The notes: generated by a model from the letters alone, not told the origin. DNA of 64,000 bases from Paenibacillus faecis (GCF_008084145.1 NZ_VSDO01000003.1:62001-126000); one strand, 5' to 3'; shown: positions 48,365 through 57,312, counted from the first letter of the stretch. A program made the numbers and translations.

Positions 48365-49183
48365 TTATCCGAGCAATTTAAGCACTGCTTGTGGTGCAGA
48401 GTTAGCTTGAGCCAACATTGCTGTACCAGCTTGAACCAAGATTTGGTTCTTCGTGAATGCTGTCATTTCTGTAGCCATATCAGCATCCTTAATACGAGAG
48501 TTAGCAGCAGAAAGGTTCTCGGAAGTTACACCCAAGCTGTTGATGGTGTGTTCCAAACGGTTTTGGTAAGCACCAAGAGCGGCACGGTTAGTCGAAACTG
48601 TGGAAATGGCAGACTTGATAAGCGCCAATGCAGATTTCGCACCAGTTTGTGTATCAAGCTTAATGTCCTTAATTCCCAGAGCGCTTGCACCGTTCGCAGA
48701 CAAAGTTACATCCAGTGTTTCAGCTTTAGTTACGCCGATTTGGAAAGAAACTTTAGCGCTACCGCTTTTCAGCAAGCTGACACCGTTGAAATTGGAGTTG
48801 TCCGTAATTCTGTTGATTTCATTAAGCAATTCTTTAACTTCCGCGTCAAGATTCTTCCGGTCTTCTGATTGATAAGTACCGTTCGCAGATTGGTTAGCCA
48901 GCGTGTTCAAACGTTGCAGCATGGAGTGAACTTCAGTCAAGTCACCTTCAGCCGTTTGCAAAAGGGAGATACCGTCTTGAGCATTACGCTGAGCTTGGTT
49001 CAAACCATTGATTTGATAAATCATTTTTTCGGAAATTGCAAGACCGGCAGCATCGTCAGCAGCGCGGTTGATGCGGTAGCCGGAAGCCAGCTTTTCCATC
49101 GTTTTACTCATTTGAGTGTTGTTGAAGTTCAGGTTGCGGTTAGCGTTAATTGCGCCAACGTTAGTGTTGATAAACATTCCCAT
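48365..49183 (-). CDS. hag: Flagellin
   Basis: A 272-residue short flagellin: conserved N-terminal D0/D1 (MGMFINTNVGAINANRNLNF, DDAAGLAISEKM, AQDGISLLQTAEGDL) and C-terminal D1/D0 (TENLSAANSRIKDADMATEM in part, AQANSAPQAVLKLLG), with a small central region rich in Ser, Thr and Asn, the likely glycosylation surface. Forms the filament after export with FliS. The ATG at 49183 has GGAGG eight nt upstream; an earlier in-frame codon (49192) overlaps the leader. Sigma-D promoter and CsrA-type leader sites precede it. Confidence 0.97.
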   Translation of the reverse strand: MGMFINTNVGAINANRNLNFNNTQMSKTMEKLASGYRINRAADDAAGLAISEKMIYQINGLNQAQRNAQDGISLLQTAEGDLTEVHSMLQRLNTLANQSANGTYQSEDRKNLDAEVKELLNEINRITDNSNFNGVSLLKSGSAKVSFQIGVTKAETLDVTLSANGASALGIKDIKLDTQTGAKSALALIKSAISTVSTNRAALGAYQNRLEHTINSLGVTSENLSAANSRIKDADMATEMTAFTKNQILVQAGTAMLAQANSAPQAVLKLLG

Positions 49184-49192
49184 CGTAATCAT

Positions 49193-49227
49193 CCTCCATG
49201 ATTGGTTTGTATTGGCTACATCCTTGT
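49193..49227 (-). promoter_or_regulatory. CsrA-type binding sites in the hag leader
   Basis: ACAAGGATGT (49227-49218 read leftward) matches the CsrA consensus RUACARGGAUGU at its last ten positions except one. A second GGA lies in the Shine-Dalgarno ATGGAGGAT (49199-49191). This two-site layout mirrors B. subtilis hag, where CsrA blocks translation and FliW relieves it. Confidence 0.65.
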
Positions 49228-49239
49228 GGCCTATTATTT

Positions 49240-49266
49240 ATATCGGCAGAAGAAACTAATTATTTA
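49240..49266 (-). promoter_or_regulatory. Sigma-D promoter of hag
   Basis: Read leftward: TAAA (49266-49263), exactly 15 nt, GCCGATAT (49247-49240), a perfect match to the sigma-D consensus. Leader of about 50 nt. Confidence 0.9.
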
Positions 49267-49285
49267 GGTCTTTAGAAGAGTTTTT

Positions 49286-49705
49286 TTAATTTTTTTCATC
49301 AAAATAAAATGAAACAGGTGTTTTGCGGGCTCCACCATAATAAGCGTTCATCAGGGTTCGCTGATCCCTGATATTTTGAAAGTCGCCCCCTAAACTCTCC
49401 TTGTAGGCTGTCAACTTTTGTTGTAGCAGACTCATATTTTCGATGCACTCTTGCATAATCTCTACCAGTTCCGAGTCTTGAATACCCATTTCCGGTGCCA
49501 TTTCATCCAGTTTCTTCTGTATCTCATTAATATCTGACGAAGTACTCTCCCACTGGTCCTGTAATTCCAGGAACTCGGCAGGGAGTTCCTCTTCACTTCT
49601 TAACCGGTCAAACAGGCCAAGCTGTGCTCTGGAGCATTGCAGCAGCTTGCCATACAGACTTTTTCGTTCCACCAACAGTGAAGTCACCGACTCAAGATTG
49701 TCCAA
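49286..49705 (-). CDS. fliT: FliT-like flagellar chaperone
   Basis: A 139-residue helical protein (DNLESVTSLLVERKSLYGKL...) in the position of fliT, directly after fliS and before hag. FliT-type proteins bind the FliD cap protein before export. Sequence similarity in this group is low, so the call rests on helical content, size and place. The TTG at 49705 has AAGGAGG six nt upstream and overlaps fliS by 14 bp; the frame upstream of it is not needed. Confidence 0.7.
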   Translation of the reverse strand: MDNLESVTSLLVERKSLYGKLLQCSRAQLGLFDRLRSEEELPAEFLELQDQWESTSSDINEIQKKLDEMAPEMGIQDSELVEIMQECIENMSLLQQKLTAYKESLGGDFQNIRDQRTLMNAYYGGARKTPVSFYFDEKN

Positions 49706-50084
49706 GTGTGCCTCCTTTTCCAATCTGGTCCCAAGCCTCTCTTAGCTCGTTCAGCAGACCTATAATTTCCTCAATAAAATCAACACGTTTTTTTATATTC
49801 GCGTCAATTAGCTTGTTTATCATATAAAAGTATAATTGACGCAAATTTCGTGCAATTTCCCCTCCCTCTTTCATGTTAAGAGAAGAGATCAGCTCATAGA
49901 TGATATCCTGGGTCTTCTGGATATAAGTATTTGTATCCACGATATTATTTTGCTGAATAGCTGCCTTGGCCTGACCAGCAAATTGGATGGCCCCATTGTA
50001 AAGCATTAATGTTAACCTATGAGGGGAAGCCGTCTGGTATTTATTCTTCTGATACGCTTGGTAACCTGCTGTGTTAAAAGCCAC
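49692..50084 (-). CDS. fliS: Flagellar export chaperone FliS
   Basis: A 130-residue four-helix chaperone for flagellin. The motif YQKNKYQTASPHRLTLMLYN in the first 35 residues is typical, as is FYMINKLIDANIKK. Start uncertain: GTG 50084 (GGGAG upstream) gives the usual length, and a TTG at 50093 overlaps that site. Sits 15 bp after fliD. Confidence 0.93.
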   Translation of the reverse strand: MAFNTAGYQAYQKNKYQTASPHRLTLMLYNGAIQFAGQAKAAIQQNNIVDTNTYIQKTQDIIYELISSLNMKEGGEIARNLRQLYFYMINKLIDANIKKRVDFIEEIIGLLNELREAWDQIGKGGTLGQS

Positions 50085-50099
50085 TAGCTCCAACTCCCA

Positions 50100-51605
50100 T
50101 TAATTGGATGATGAAGATTTAGTCAGAGATGCTACCTGACCCTTAATCCACGTCAATTGATTATTTAAACCTGACATCACTTTTTCCAAGTTCACAAATT
50201 TACTTTCCAGTGTCGCTTGTCTCTTTTTTAATCTCAGATCCATATTGTCCAATTGTTCTGTCATAAATTTTATATCGGATTCGTACGCGGTAATTCGTGA
50301 CGCCATATAGCCGTCGGTACTCCGGGTCCAGGGGGTGAGATTATTTTCGAAAATGGCACCTATCCCATCAACTGCATCCCCTTTAGTTGTACTAGCCGTG
50401 AACATCTTTTGAACGGCTTCCGGATTCTCGGCCAGCTTACTCTTAAACAATTCGGTATCAAACTTAATTTCACCAGTCATTAACGCAGCAGTTTTAACGC
50501 CCTTATCCACTTCCAGCCCAATATCGCTTAGCAGTTTAAAACCTTGGACATCCCCTACAATGCTGTCCATCCAAGAACCAAGCTCATTACGGAGTGTTCT
50601 TAAAGTTGAATCGCCTTGTAAGGTTAGTGTTAAGGACCCGTCACTATTCTTACTGGATTTAGGTGTGTTTGCTTTTATTGTCTTAATAATATCATTATAG
50701 GCATCCACAAATGCTTGCACTTTGCTTACGATCTTATCCGTGTCTTGGCTGACCTTGACCGTTGACTCTCCCGTAGCGGTCAATTGCATCGTTACACCCG
50801 GGATTGCATCCTTAACCGAATTGGATGCACTGCTTACGGAAACCCCGTTAATTTTCAATTGCGCATCGCTGGCTGCTTGGATATGTGCATCAGCCGCATC
50901 GAATCCTAGCGCCGATTTCACGGAGCTAGACATAAAAATAACAGGATGATCCCCCGTCGGCTGCAAAACCTGTTTTCTATCTTCAGGAGTCAATGTACTC
51001 CAATTCGTGATAGGCTCCATAAAGTTGATTTCATGAGCAACACCGGTTTCTTTAGAGGTAAGGACCAACCGTTTTTCAGTAGAGGAAGTTTGCACAATCG
51101 AAGCAGAAACTCCGGATTTGGTGTTATTATTGATGCTTTTAGCCAAATTATTAAGTACTTCGTCAATATTAGCACCTGTCAATTCAATTTCCGCAATTTC
51201 CGAATCCGACACTTTCAATTGAATTTTCTGACCAACTAAGCCGCTAATATCAGCATTCTGTTGCATTACTTTACTTTGATAGACCCCTTGTTTAGCTAGA
51301 TCAGTCACATTAATGGCATAGCTGCCTGCCAAAGCTGACTCACCCGCAGTTACCGTCATTTTTGTAGCATCCGATACCGTGGCATTGTTTACCGAAAAAC
51401 TGCCGACTAGTTTCAAATCCGCCGCAGCATCCTTAAACTTAGTTAACTTAGTTCTCAGATTGTCAAAAACGCCCTTATAAGCTGTCGTGATTTCCTTCTT
51501 TTCTTCGAGCCTGTTATAAGGAATTCTCTCCGCTTTCATAACCGCATCAATGTATTCTTTCGAGTTAAATCCCGAGGCCAAGCCGGGAAACGTAACTGTT
51601 GGCAT
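50100..51605 (-). CDS. fliD: Flagellar filament cap protein FliD
   Basis: A 501-residue hook-associated protein 2: N-terminal FliD_N (TFPGLASGFNSKEYIDAVM), FliD_C region with VSKVQAFVDAYNDIIKTIK and GSLTLTLQGDSTLRTLR, and a C-terminal coiled coil (YESDIKFMTEQLDNMDLRLK). Assembles at the filament tip and folds incoming flagellin. ATG 51605 has AAAGGA eight nt upstream; the ATG three codons earlier lies in the site. Confidence 0.95.
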   Translation of the reverse strand: MPTVTFPGLASGFNSKEYIDAVMKAERIPYNRLEEKKEITTAYKGVFDNLRTKLTKFKDAAADLKLVGSFSVNNATVSDATKMTVTAGESALAGSYAINVTDLAKQGVYQSKVMQQNADISGLVGQKIQLKVSDSEIAEIELTGANIDEVLNNLAKSINNNTKSGVSASIVQTSSTEKRLVLTSKETGVAHEINFMEPITNWSTLTPEDRKQVLQPTGDHPVIFMSSSVKSALGFDAADAHIQAASDAQLKINGVSVSSASNSVKDAIPGVTMQLTATGESTVKVSQDTDKIVSKVQAFVDAYNDIIKTIKANTPKSSKNSDGSLTLTLQGDSTLRTLRNELGSWMDSIVGDVQGFKLLSDIGLEVDKGVKTAALMTGEIKFDTELFKSKLAENPEAVQKMFTASTTKGDAVDGIGAIFENNLTPWTRSTDGYMASRITAYESDIKFMTEQLDNMDLRLKKRQATLESKFVNLEKVMSGLNNQLTWIKGQVASLTKSSSSN

Positions 51606-51626
51606 AAGTACCATCCTTTCTGTGAT

Positions 51627-51995
51627 TTAAATTTTCTTATCGAAAAACATTCCTATCATTTCCTTCATTTTCACAGACAGTTCAATTAAAAACTCCGGAG
51701 GGAGACTGGTCAGGACCTCCTTCGTCCTCGAATCGATGATTTCCACATACAATTCTTCGGCTTCATCGCTGTATTTAAACTTTAGCTCTTTACCGGTCGA
51801 CGCAATCGATTCGTTTAATTTTTTGGCTTGCTTTTCAAGTTCTTCTTGCTGCTCTTTTAAAAACTTTTGCGCTTTCAGCTCATTGATGTTAGCACTGTTG
51901 TCTGACAGGGACGGAGCGTTTTTTTTGATTCCGAGTTCCACTGATCTTACGGTGTCCGAAATATTACCATCCACGCGATTCATGTTGATATTCAT
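51627..51995 (-). CDS. flaG: FlaG family protein
   Basis: A 122-residue protein. The C-terminal half has the FlaG pattern ELKFKYSDEAEELYVEIIDS followed by EVLTSLPPEF. The N-terminal half is polar and helical. FlaG influences filament length in some bacteria. GGTGG upstream of the ATG, directly before fliD. Confidence 0.9.
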   Translation of the reverse strand: MNINMNRVDGNISDTVRSVELGIKKNAPSLSDNSANINELKAQKFLKEQQEELEKQAKKLNESIASTGKELKFKYSDEAEELYVEIIDSRTKEVLTSLPPEFLIELSVKMKEMIGMFFDKKI

Positions 51996-52022
51996 CCAAA
52001 CCCACCTGCCTTAAAAATGAAT

Positions 52023-52262
52023 TTACATTTTAAAATTTTTCAGCAGGTTCAGGATTTGCTCTTGTTGTAATTGATTTGTGTGCTCCTTAGCTGCCAAATT
52101 CTCGGCAACGATACCTTCGTATAATTCTTGCCTTAAAATCTGTACATCCTTGGGAGCCAAAAACCCCAGCTTAATCTGATCCCCTTCGATCCCCAAAATT
52201 TGCACTTGAATATCACTGCCGATCATCACCGTCTCGCCGACTTTTCGTCTCAGCACCAACAT
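52023..52262 (-). CDS. csrA: Translational regulator CsrA
   Basis: A 79-residue RNA-binding homodimer: MLVLRRKVGETVMIG and IEGDQIKLGFLAP are conserved, with the RNA-contacting residues at both ends of the fold. Represses hag translation in B. subtilis. The start follows the fliW stop immediately (TAAATG) with AAGGGGG upstream, so CsrA and its antagonist FliW are made together. Confidence 0.97.
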   Translation of the reverse strand: MLVLRRKVGETVMIGSDIQVQILGIEGDQIKLGFLAPKDVQILRQELYEGIVAENLAAKEHTNQLQQEQILNLLKNFKM

Positions 52263-52688
52263 TTAGGCTTCCCCCTTCGGTACCAACGGATGACGGACCG
52301 GAAGCTCCTGATCCTTGATAATATATTGACATCCTTTCTGGGAATGCGGAGAGAGGAGTATCGGAGCCATCAGGTTAACATAGAGCTCGTCCTGATTGAT
52401 GTTCACAATTAACATAACCCCGACATCTTCCGGTGATATCAGTTCAAGGAACCCGATGGTCTCATCGGTGATGCGGAAGCTATAATCCTCCACAGCTTCG
52501 TGCGATGGCAGCAAAATAAAGCTGACTTCTTCTTCAAGCGCGTGCAGAACGAAAAAAGGAGTGCCTTCCATCGGAAGCAGGGCATACTGCCGGATATCGG
52601 GAATTCCCAGAATTCCCGATTCAAACAGATAGATCTGGCTGTCTTCAACTTCAAGCATTCCATATGCCTCACTATGCAATTTTTTCAT
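52263..52688 (-). CDS. fliW: Flagellar assembly factor FliW
   Basis: A 141-residue beta-barrel protein: SQIYLFESGILGIPDIRQYA near the start and VGVMLIVNINQDELYVNLMA in the middle match FliW. It binds either flagellin or CsrA, the switch that ties hag translation to flagellin secretion. Overlaps yviE by 4 bp. Confidence 0.96.
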   Translation of the reverse strand: MKKLHSEAYGMLEVEDSQIYLFESGILGIPDIRQYALLPMEGTPFFVLHALEEEVSFILLPSHEAVEDYSFRITDETIGFLELISPEDVGVMLIVNINQDELYVNLMAPILLSPHSQKGCQYIIKDQELPVRHPLVPKGEA

Positions 52689-53083
52689 TTTGGAAGGGCC
52701 CCTCTCGGATCAATCGAAATTTCGGGTGGATAGATACGAAAATCTATCACAACGCCCTGGTGAGGAATGGCCTCAACCGTCACTTCCTTTTGGCCGTTGC
52801 GCATGTAACGGTCATGAGCGATTCGTCCGAAGACATTTTTCTCCCCGGCGGCTATATTCATCATCCGGTCACCTTCTTGCGCCTTAATAGCTACATTTTG
52901 AATCGCCTGGGTACGGGCTTGTTGTTCCAGTTCTTTGCCTAATGTCATCGGTCGCTTTAATTCCAGATCGTTAAATACGCTTGTCCAATCCGTCTCCATT
53001 TCGGCCGATTTCATCCGAATATTTAATTCAGCTGGGCGATAAGCTCCCCAATCACTTGACAGCATAGGTTGAATCCCTGGCAT
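52685..53083 (-). CDS. yviE: YviE-like protein (DUF6470)
   Basis: A 132-residue protein of unknown function found in this place in Bacillus flagellar operons. Contains AELNIRMKSAEMETDW and a C-terminal VVIDFRIYPPEISIDPRG. ATG 53083 has AAGGAGG three to four nt upstream; the longer frame starts in the site. Shorter than the B. subtilis protein. Confidence 0.82.
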   Translation of the reverse strand: MPGIQPMLSSDWGAYRPAELNIRMKSAEMETDWTSVFNDLELKRPMTLGKELEQQARTQAIQNVAIKAQEGDRMMNIAAGEKNVFGRIAHDRYMRNGQKEVTVEAIPHQGVVIDFRIYPPEISIDPRGALPK

Positions 53084-53113
53084 ATTTCCTCCTTCGCTTT
53101 GCAGCCTCACCAA

Positions 53114-54001
53114 TTATCTCAGGAAGTCAACAAGCGAGGTCTGCATAATTCTTGCTCCCGTTGAAAGAGCGGCCTGCAGTACCGTCTCCTTGGACTTTAG
53201 ATCAATAATCGCGGTAGGAACATCTACATCGGCCACATGCGCACGCTGCTCTTTCAAACTGACTTGATCATCGGAAATCCGATTCTCCATCAGCTCAAAC
53301 CGATTCATCCGGGCCCCGATTTCCGCCCAGCTTACCGATAAACGGTCCGCCGATGCGTCAATCTTCTCTAATGCAGCACTTATACCAGTACGGTTATCCG
53401 TATCAAGAGCAGTAGCAAGATCATCCAACACTTTAAATACGTTGTCCGTCCCGGCAGCTCCGAATACAACTTCACCCGTTATACTAACCGGCACCTTTAC
53501 GGAAGGACTCACATTCAGGTAAAACAATCCCGGATCCGTGTTTTCGCCGGCTGCTCCAGCAGCTGTGTATGGCGCCTGATCCGTTTTCTGTCCATTAAAC
53601 AGGTATCTTCCGTTATAGGTACTGTTACCGATCGTCACCATCTGTTCTTTCAATTGCTTAATTTCAGCGGCAATGGTTTGTCTCTGTTCAAGAGCATAAG
53701 TTCCGTTAGCCGCTTGCATGGTCAACGTACGCGCACGTTTCAAAACATCCGAAGCCTGCTGCAGCAAGGAATCCATCGTTTTCAGGATTTCCGAACCCGT
53801 CTTGGCATTCGTCAGAAACTCCTCGCTCCGCGCAAGGTCCGTGTCATAACGCATTTGATATCCCGTGCCGATCGGATCGTCACTCGGTTTGCTGATTTTT
53901 TGACCGGTAGCCAACTGCTGCTGCCCCGTGGTCATGGACGTATTAATGTTGCGTAAGTTTTTCAAAAGCTGAATATTTTGCATCATGCCTGTTACGCGCA
54001 T
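53114..54001 (-). CDS. flgL: Flagellar hook-associated protein 3, FlgL
   Basis: A 295-residue flagellin-like junction protein: MRVTGMMQNIQLLKNLRNIN at the N-terminus, LATGQKISKPSDDPIGTGY, and a C-terminal helix VLQAALSTGARIMQTSLVDF. Joins hook and filament together with FlgK. AAGGAGG before the ATG. Confidence 0.96.
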   Translation of the reverse strand: MRVTGMMQNIQLLKNLRNINTSMTTGQQQLATGQKISKPSDDPIGTGYQMRYDTDLARSEEFLTNAKTGSEILKTMDSLLQQASDVLKRARTLTMQAANGTYALEQRQTIAAEIKQLKEQMVTIGNSTYNGRYLFNGQKTDQAPYTAAGAAGENTDPGLFYLNVSPSVKVPVSITGEVVFGAAGTDNVFKVLDDLATALDTDNRTGISAALEKIDASADRLSVSWAEIGARMNRFELMENRISDDQVSLKEQRAHVADVDVPTAIIDLKSKETVLQAALSTGARIMQTSLVDFLR

Positions 54002-54042
54002 GGATGAACCTCCTTCATAAAGCTAGTCAGCTAACTTTGATT

Positions 54043-55614
54043 TTATAACCCTACCCGTCCCATCTGATTGATTACCCGATCCAGCATTTCGTCGACGGTG
54101 GTCATATTCCGGGCGGCCGCATTATACGCTTGCTGAAAACGAATCATATCCGCCAGTTCCTCATCCATGGAAACCCCGCTCACGGATTGACGCTGCATTT
54201 GCAAATTGTCGGTCATCGTTTGTTCGTTCTGATGGTTCCGTTCCGTATTGCTGGCCCGAATCCCGAGATCGGCCGTCAACGCGCGGAAATAATCATCCGT
54301 CGATCCCTGGGACATGGAGGTAAGCGCATCTGGGAAAGTAAAGATCGCGTCTCGCATACTCGCCAATGCGTTGGCCACGTCGCTGTTCCCGCGAATAACT
54401 TTGTTTACGCCGTTCACGGTCTCATACTGCGAGGATGCGGCAATTTTATTCGTGTCCGCCAGAATTTCCGGATTCACTTGAATGCTGTCGATTGTAAAAT
54501 TGCCGCTAGCGGACGTAAAGAAAGGAATGCCGGAGGTCGTCGGTTCCGTTAAGGTATATCCCAATTGATGCAGTCCATTAAAACCTTTAACCATGACATC
54601 CATGGAAGACGTAATCTTTGACCCGGCCGGAATAGATTGGCCCGCAGGGATGACGCCCAATCCATCCACCGTCACATCGTTTAAGGCCACCATATTATTC
54701 GTAGTAATATAACCGTTACTCAAGGTCACCTTAACTTCGCCCGTTACCATAGTGCCCACCAAACCGTTCAACTGGTTGCGGATCAGATCGGTTTCTTGAA
54801 GGGACCGTGTGTATCCGTGAAGTTGCCCAGCGGTAGCCGTGGCGGCGTTCGCCGCAGTCAGAGGCGTAACGTTCTCGCCTTCCAATACATTCGCACCGGC
54901 GGAGATGATACTAACCATACCATTCTCGTCCTCGACATACTGGACATCTACAATCGTCGACAGCTTATCCAGCAGCAAATCGCGCTGGTCCCGATAGTCG
55001 TTGGCGTTATCGCCGAAGCTCTCGTTGTCGCGGATCAGCACATTCAATCTTGCGATATTTTCAACGATATTGTTGGCTTCCATTACCTTCTTATCGATGT
55101 TGTTGTTCAAGTCATTCGTCAGGTTGGTTAAAGCCTCGCTGATATGTTTCAACGTGTCCACCATGTTGCTGGCCGCACCGGCTACAGCCACACGCGCGCT
55201 GAGCAAGGAAGGATCCCGGTTCAATGTTTCCCACGAATTCCAAAAATCGTCCATCACCGCGCTAAGCCCGCTGCCCGATGGTTCGTTCAAGATATTCTGG
55301 ATGGCGGTCATACTGGCGTTCTGGATTTCCCAGGAACCCAGCAACTGATTCTCGCGCCGAAATTGGGTATCCAGGAAGCTGTCCCGAATCCGCGTAATGC
55401 TCGTATACTCGACACCGGTTCCCAATTGTCCGGGCTGCTGGCTCTTCGTCATCCCCATCGCCCAGATCGGGTTGGCCTCTCTCAGGTTCACCCGCTGCCG
55501 CGTGTATCCCTCAGTGTTGGCATTGGCGATATTATGCCCCAGCGTTTGCATTGATACGGTATTTACAAACAGAGCGCGCTTGCTCGTTTCGATGCCATGA
55601 AAAGTGGAGGTCAT
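54043..55614 (-). CDS. flgK: Flagellar hook-associated protein 1, FlgK
   Basis: A 523-residue protein with the N-terminal rod/hook motif LGHNIANANTEGYTRQRVNL, an internal DYRDQRDLLLDKLSTIVDV stretch, and C-terminal SGVSMDEELADMIRFQQAYN (FlgEFGK C-terminal signature). AAAGGAG six nt before the ATG. Confidence 0.97.
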   Translation of the reverse strand: MTSTFHGIETSKRALFVNTVSMQTLGHNIANANTEGYTRQRVNLREANPIWAMGMTKSQQPGQLGTGVEYTSITRIRDSFLDTQFRRENQLLGSWEIQNASMTAIQNILNEPSGSGLSAVMDDFWNSWETLNRDPSLLSARVAVAGAASNMVDTLKHISEALTNLTNDLNNNIDKKVMEANNIVENIARLNVLIRDNESFGDNANDYRDQRDLLLDKLSTIVDVQYVEDENGMVSIISAGANVLEGENVTPLTAANAATATAGQLHGYTRSLQETDLIRNQLNGLVGTMVTGEVKVTLSNGYITTNNMVALNDVTVDGLGVIPAGQSIPAGSKITSSMDVMVKGFNGLHQLGYTLTEPTTSGIPFFTSASGNFTIDSIQVNPEILADTNKIAASSQYETVNGVNKVIRGNSDVANALASMRDAIFTFPDALTSMSQGSTDDYFRALTADLGIRASNTERNHQNEQTMTDNLQMQRQSVSGVSMDEELADMIRFQQAYNAAARNMTTVDEMLDRVINQMGRVGL

Positions 55615-55644
55615 CTGCAGTTCTCCTTTAACGTTTCGTAATAA

Positions 55645-56145
55645 TTATGCTCTCGTGTCAAACATACTTCTCGTTGCAGGCTTTCTGTCCTGGCCCTGAG
55701 GAGGGGAGTAAGTCGCTCCATCGTCCTCTCCCCCGATCATCAGGTTCAAAGAAAAATCGATGAAGGACAGCGATTGTGTGATCAAATCCTGATTCAAAGC
55801 GTTCGCGTGCTTCAATTCCACCAAGCGCTTCCCTAATCTCACTCTTGCCTCATCCAGTGCCCGCTTCTCTTCGGGGTCGAACACCAGTCGGAGAATTTCC
55901 GAAATCGTCAGTTCAAGCCGCGATTTAATGCCCTTGGATTGCAAAAATTCCTGCGCCGCGGCCAAAAGCTCCTTCTCGCTCTCTTCAATAACTTTGACCA
56001 ACTTCGACTCCCTCGACAGGGTCCCCACCAGTTCTTCGTAGTTCCGGTTCAGGATGGATTGTTTCTTCTGCTCCATAATTTCCAGCAACTTGACATGGAG
56101 CTCATCCATTTGGGTGAGACCATCGATTAATTTTTGAACTTCCAT
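55645..56145 (-). CDS. flgN: FlgN-family flagellar chaperone
   Basis: A 166-residue, mostly helical protein placed between flgM and flgK as yvyG/flgN is in Bacillus. N-terminal coiled coil (MDELHVKLLEIMEQKKQSIL). Expected to chaperone FlgK and FlgL. AGGGGGCGG before the ATG. Confidence 0.9.
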   Translation of the reverse strand: MEVQKLIDGLTQMDELHVKLLEIMEQKKQSILNRNYEELVGTLSRESKLVKVIEESEKELLAAAQEFLQSKGIKSRLELTISEILRLVFDPEEKRALDEARVRLGKRLVELKHANALNQDLITQSLSFIDFSLNLMIGGEDDGATYSPPQGQDRKPATRSMFDTRA

Positions 56146-56157
56146 AGCCGCCCCCTA

Positions 56158-56442
56158 TTATTTATCGGTAAAAGACTTGAAGTACGGAACGAGCTTCTCC
56201 GCCAGCTTACCGGCGTCCACATGATAGGTTCCCGAGGAAACCTGGGATTTCAGTTCGGCGATCCGCTCCGCGCGAGCGGAGTCCTGAACGTTGCCCTGAG
56301 CTTTGAGCATCTCCATTCCTTCCGTGGAGATCGATACCTCGTCCTTGCGGCGGGTCTTATTGTCAGCGTCTTTTCGATACGTATCCACTTGCCGTTGATA
56401 ATTATTTATGGCACCAAGCCGTCCGGTCTCATTGATTTTCAT
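56158..56442 (-). CDS. flgM: Anti-sigma-D factor FlgM
   Basis: A 94-residue protein. N-terminal INETGRLGAINNYQRQ and C-terminal helices RAERIAELKSQVSSGTYHVD with KLAEKLV are the FlgM pattern that binds sigma-D. GGTGGAG before the ATG. Preceded by its own sigma-D promoter, giving a negative feedback loop. Confidence 0.95.
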   Translation of the reverse strand: MKINETGRLGAINNYQRQVDTYRKDADNKTRRKDEVSISTEGMEMLKAQGNVQDSARAERIAELKSQVSSGTYHVDAGKLAEKLVPYFKSFTDK

Positions 56443-56466
56443 AAGGGCTCCACCTTTCTTTCCAAA

Positions 56467-56501
56467 TAAAAAAGCCGATAATCTTTACTAAGTTTATCGG
56501 C
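56467..56501 (-). terminator. Intrinsic terminator downstream of yvyF
   Basis: Read leftward GCCGATAA (56501-56494), 12-nt loop, TTATCGGC (56481-56474), then TTTTTTATTT. The 5' arm is also the flgM promoter -10, so only read-through RNA from yvyF can form the stem. Confidence 0.8.
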
Positions 56502-56520
56502 GTGGATTGAATCATATTTA
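56494..56520 (-). promoter_or_regulatory. Sigma-D promoter of flgM
   Basis: Read leftward TAAA (56520-56517), exactly 15 nt, GCCGATAA (56501-56494). The start point would fall about 56487, in the loop of the overlapping terminator. Confidence 0.88.
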
Positions 56521-56570
56521 ATAGCGAACCGTTGGATTATAAAGAATATTATGCCAAACTTTCGGGGTTT

Positions 56571-56993
56571 TTATCTCGAAGGACCACGGAATTTGTCGAT
56601 AACGCCGTAAGCTCCGCCGGTTTTATTCCCCTCTTCACCGGCTTTCCTTTCTTCCCGGGCAGCGGCCGTCAAATCCCGGGTAAGCCGTCCCCGGCACCCA
56701 TCGCACATATTGCCTTCACGAATAAGCACACCGCAAACTTCACAGGGATACATCATATTCGGATTATTGGCGATGGAAATCCGACCTTCTTTAATAAATT
56801 TCGTAATCTGCCGAACCGAAACTTCCGTAGCGTCGGAAACCTCCTGAATCGTCGCGGTCTTCTCCTGGCGCAGGTATTCAAGACACTTCTCGTATTCCTT
56901 CTCGATGTCCTTAATGCAAACCGGACAGATATCTTTAAAATTCTTGGCAAACAGCCTTCCGCAGCGCGGACAATTTTCTACATTTAGAGCCAT
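56571..56993 (-). CDS. yvyF: YvyF-like flagellar operon zinc-finger protein
   Basis: A 140-residue protein of the TIGR03826 type: N-terminal CPRCGRLFAKNFKDICPVC metal site, a helix-turn-helix-like middle (IQEVSDATEVSVRQITKFIK) and a second CEVCGVLIREGNMCDGC site. Function not established. Position between comFC and flgM is conserved in Bacillales. AAAGGA about 12 nt before the ATG. Confidence 0.92.
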   Translation of the reverse strand: MALNVENCPRCGRLFAKNFKDICPVCIKDIEKEYEKCLEYLRQEKTATIQEVSDATEVSVRQITKFIKEGRISIANNPNMMYPCEVCGVLIREGNMCDGCRGRLTRDLTAAAREERKAGEEGNKTGGAYGVIDKFRGPSR

Positions 56994-57123
56994 TCGACCG
57001 TTCGTCCTTTCAATATTACGTTATGCTGTTAGATTACCTTATTTAGGGAAGTTCGTCCATGGGTTTTAAAAATATTCCCATTTTCTCGGGTCTCGTGCTC
57101 CATTAGTCAGCCTTGGTAACCTG

Positions 57124-57312
57124 AATTCCTGCATATGTGCATGTTTTTTTTCTGTTTGGAACAATATTTTCAAAATTCCTGCAATTCTGCAGGAATTTTC
57201 GACGAAATCGGTTCGTTTCTCTAAAATCGCCAGAAATGCCTGCAGATTTGCATCTTTTTTCCGAATCCCCCCGGGACCAGCCTAAAATACCTGCAGATTT
57301 ACATCTTTTTGG
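57124..57312 (+). repeat. Four-module intergenic element, family A, copy 4
   Basis: Modules at 57128, 57178, 57239 and 57290 (steps 50, 61, 51). It is closely related to copy 1, including linkers (TTTTCGACGAAATCGG after module 2, TCTCTAAAATCGCC before module 3). The last module has TACA in its right half. It fills the 406-bp gap between comFC and yvyF. Confidence 0.87.
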
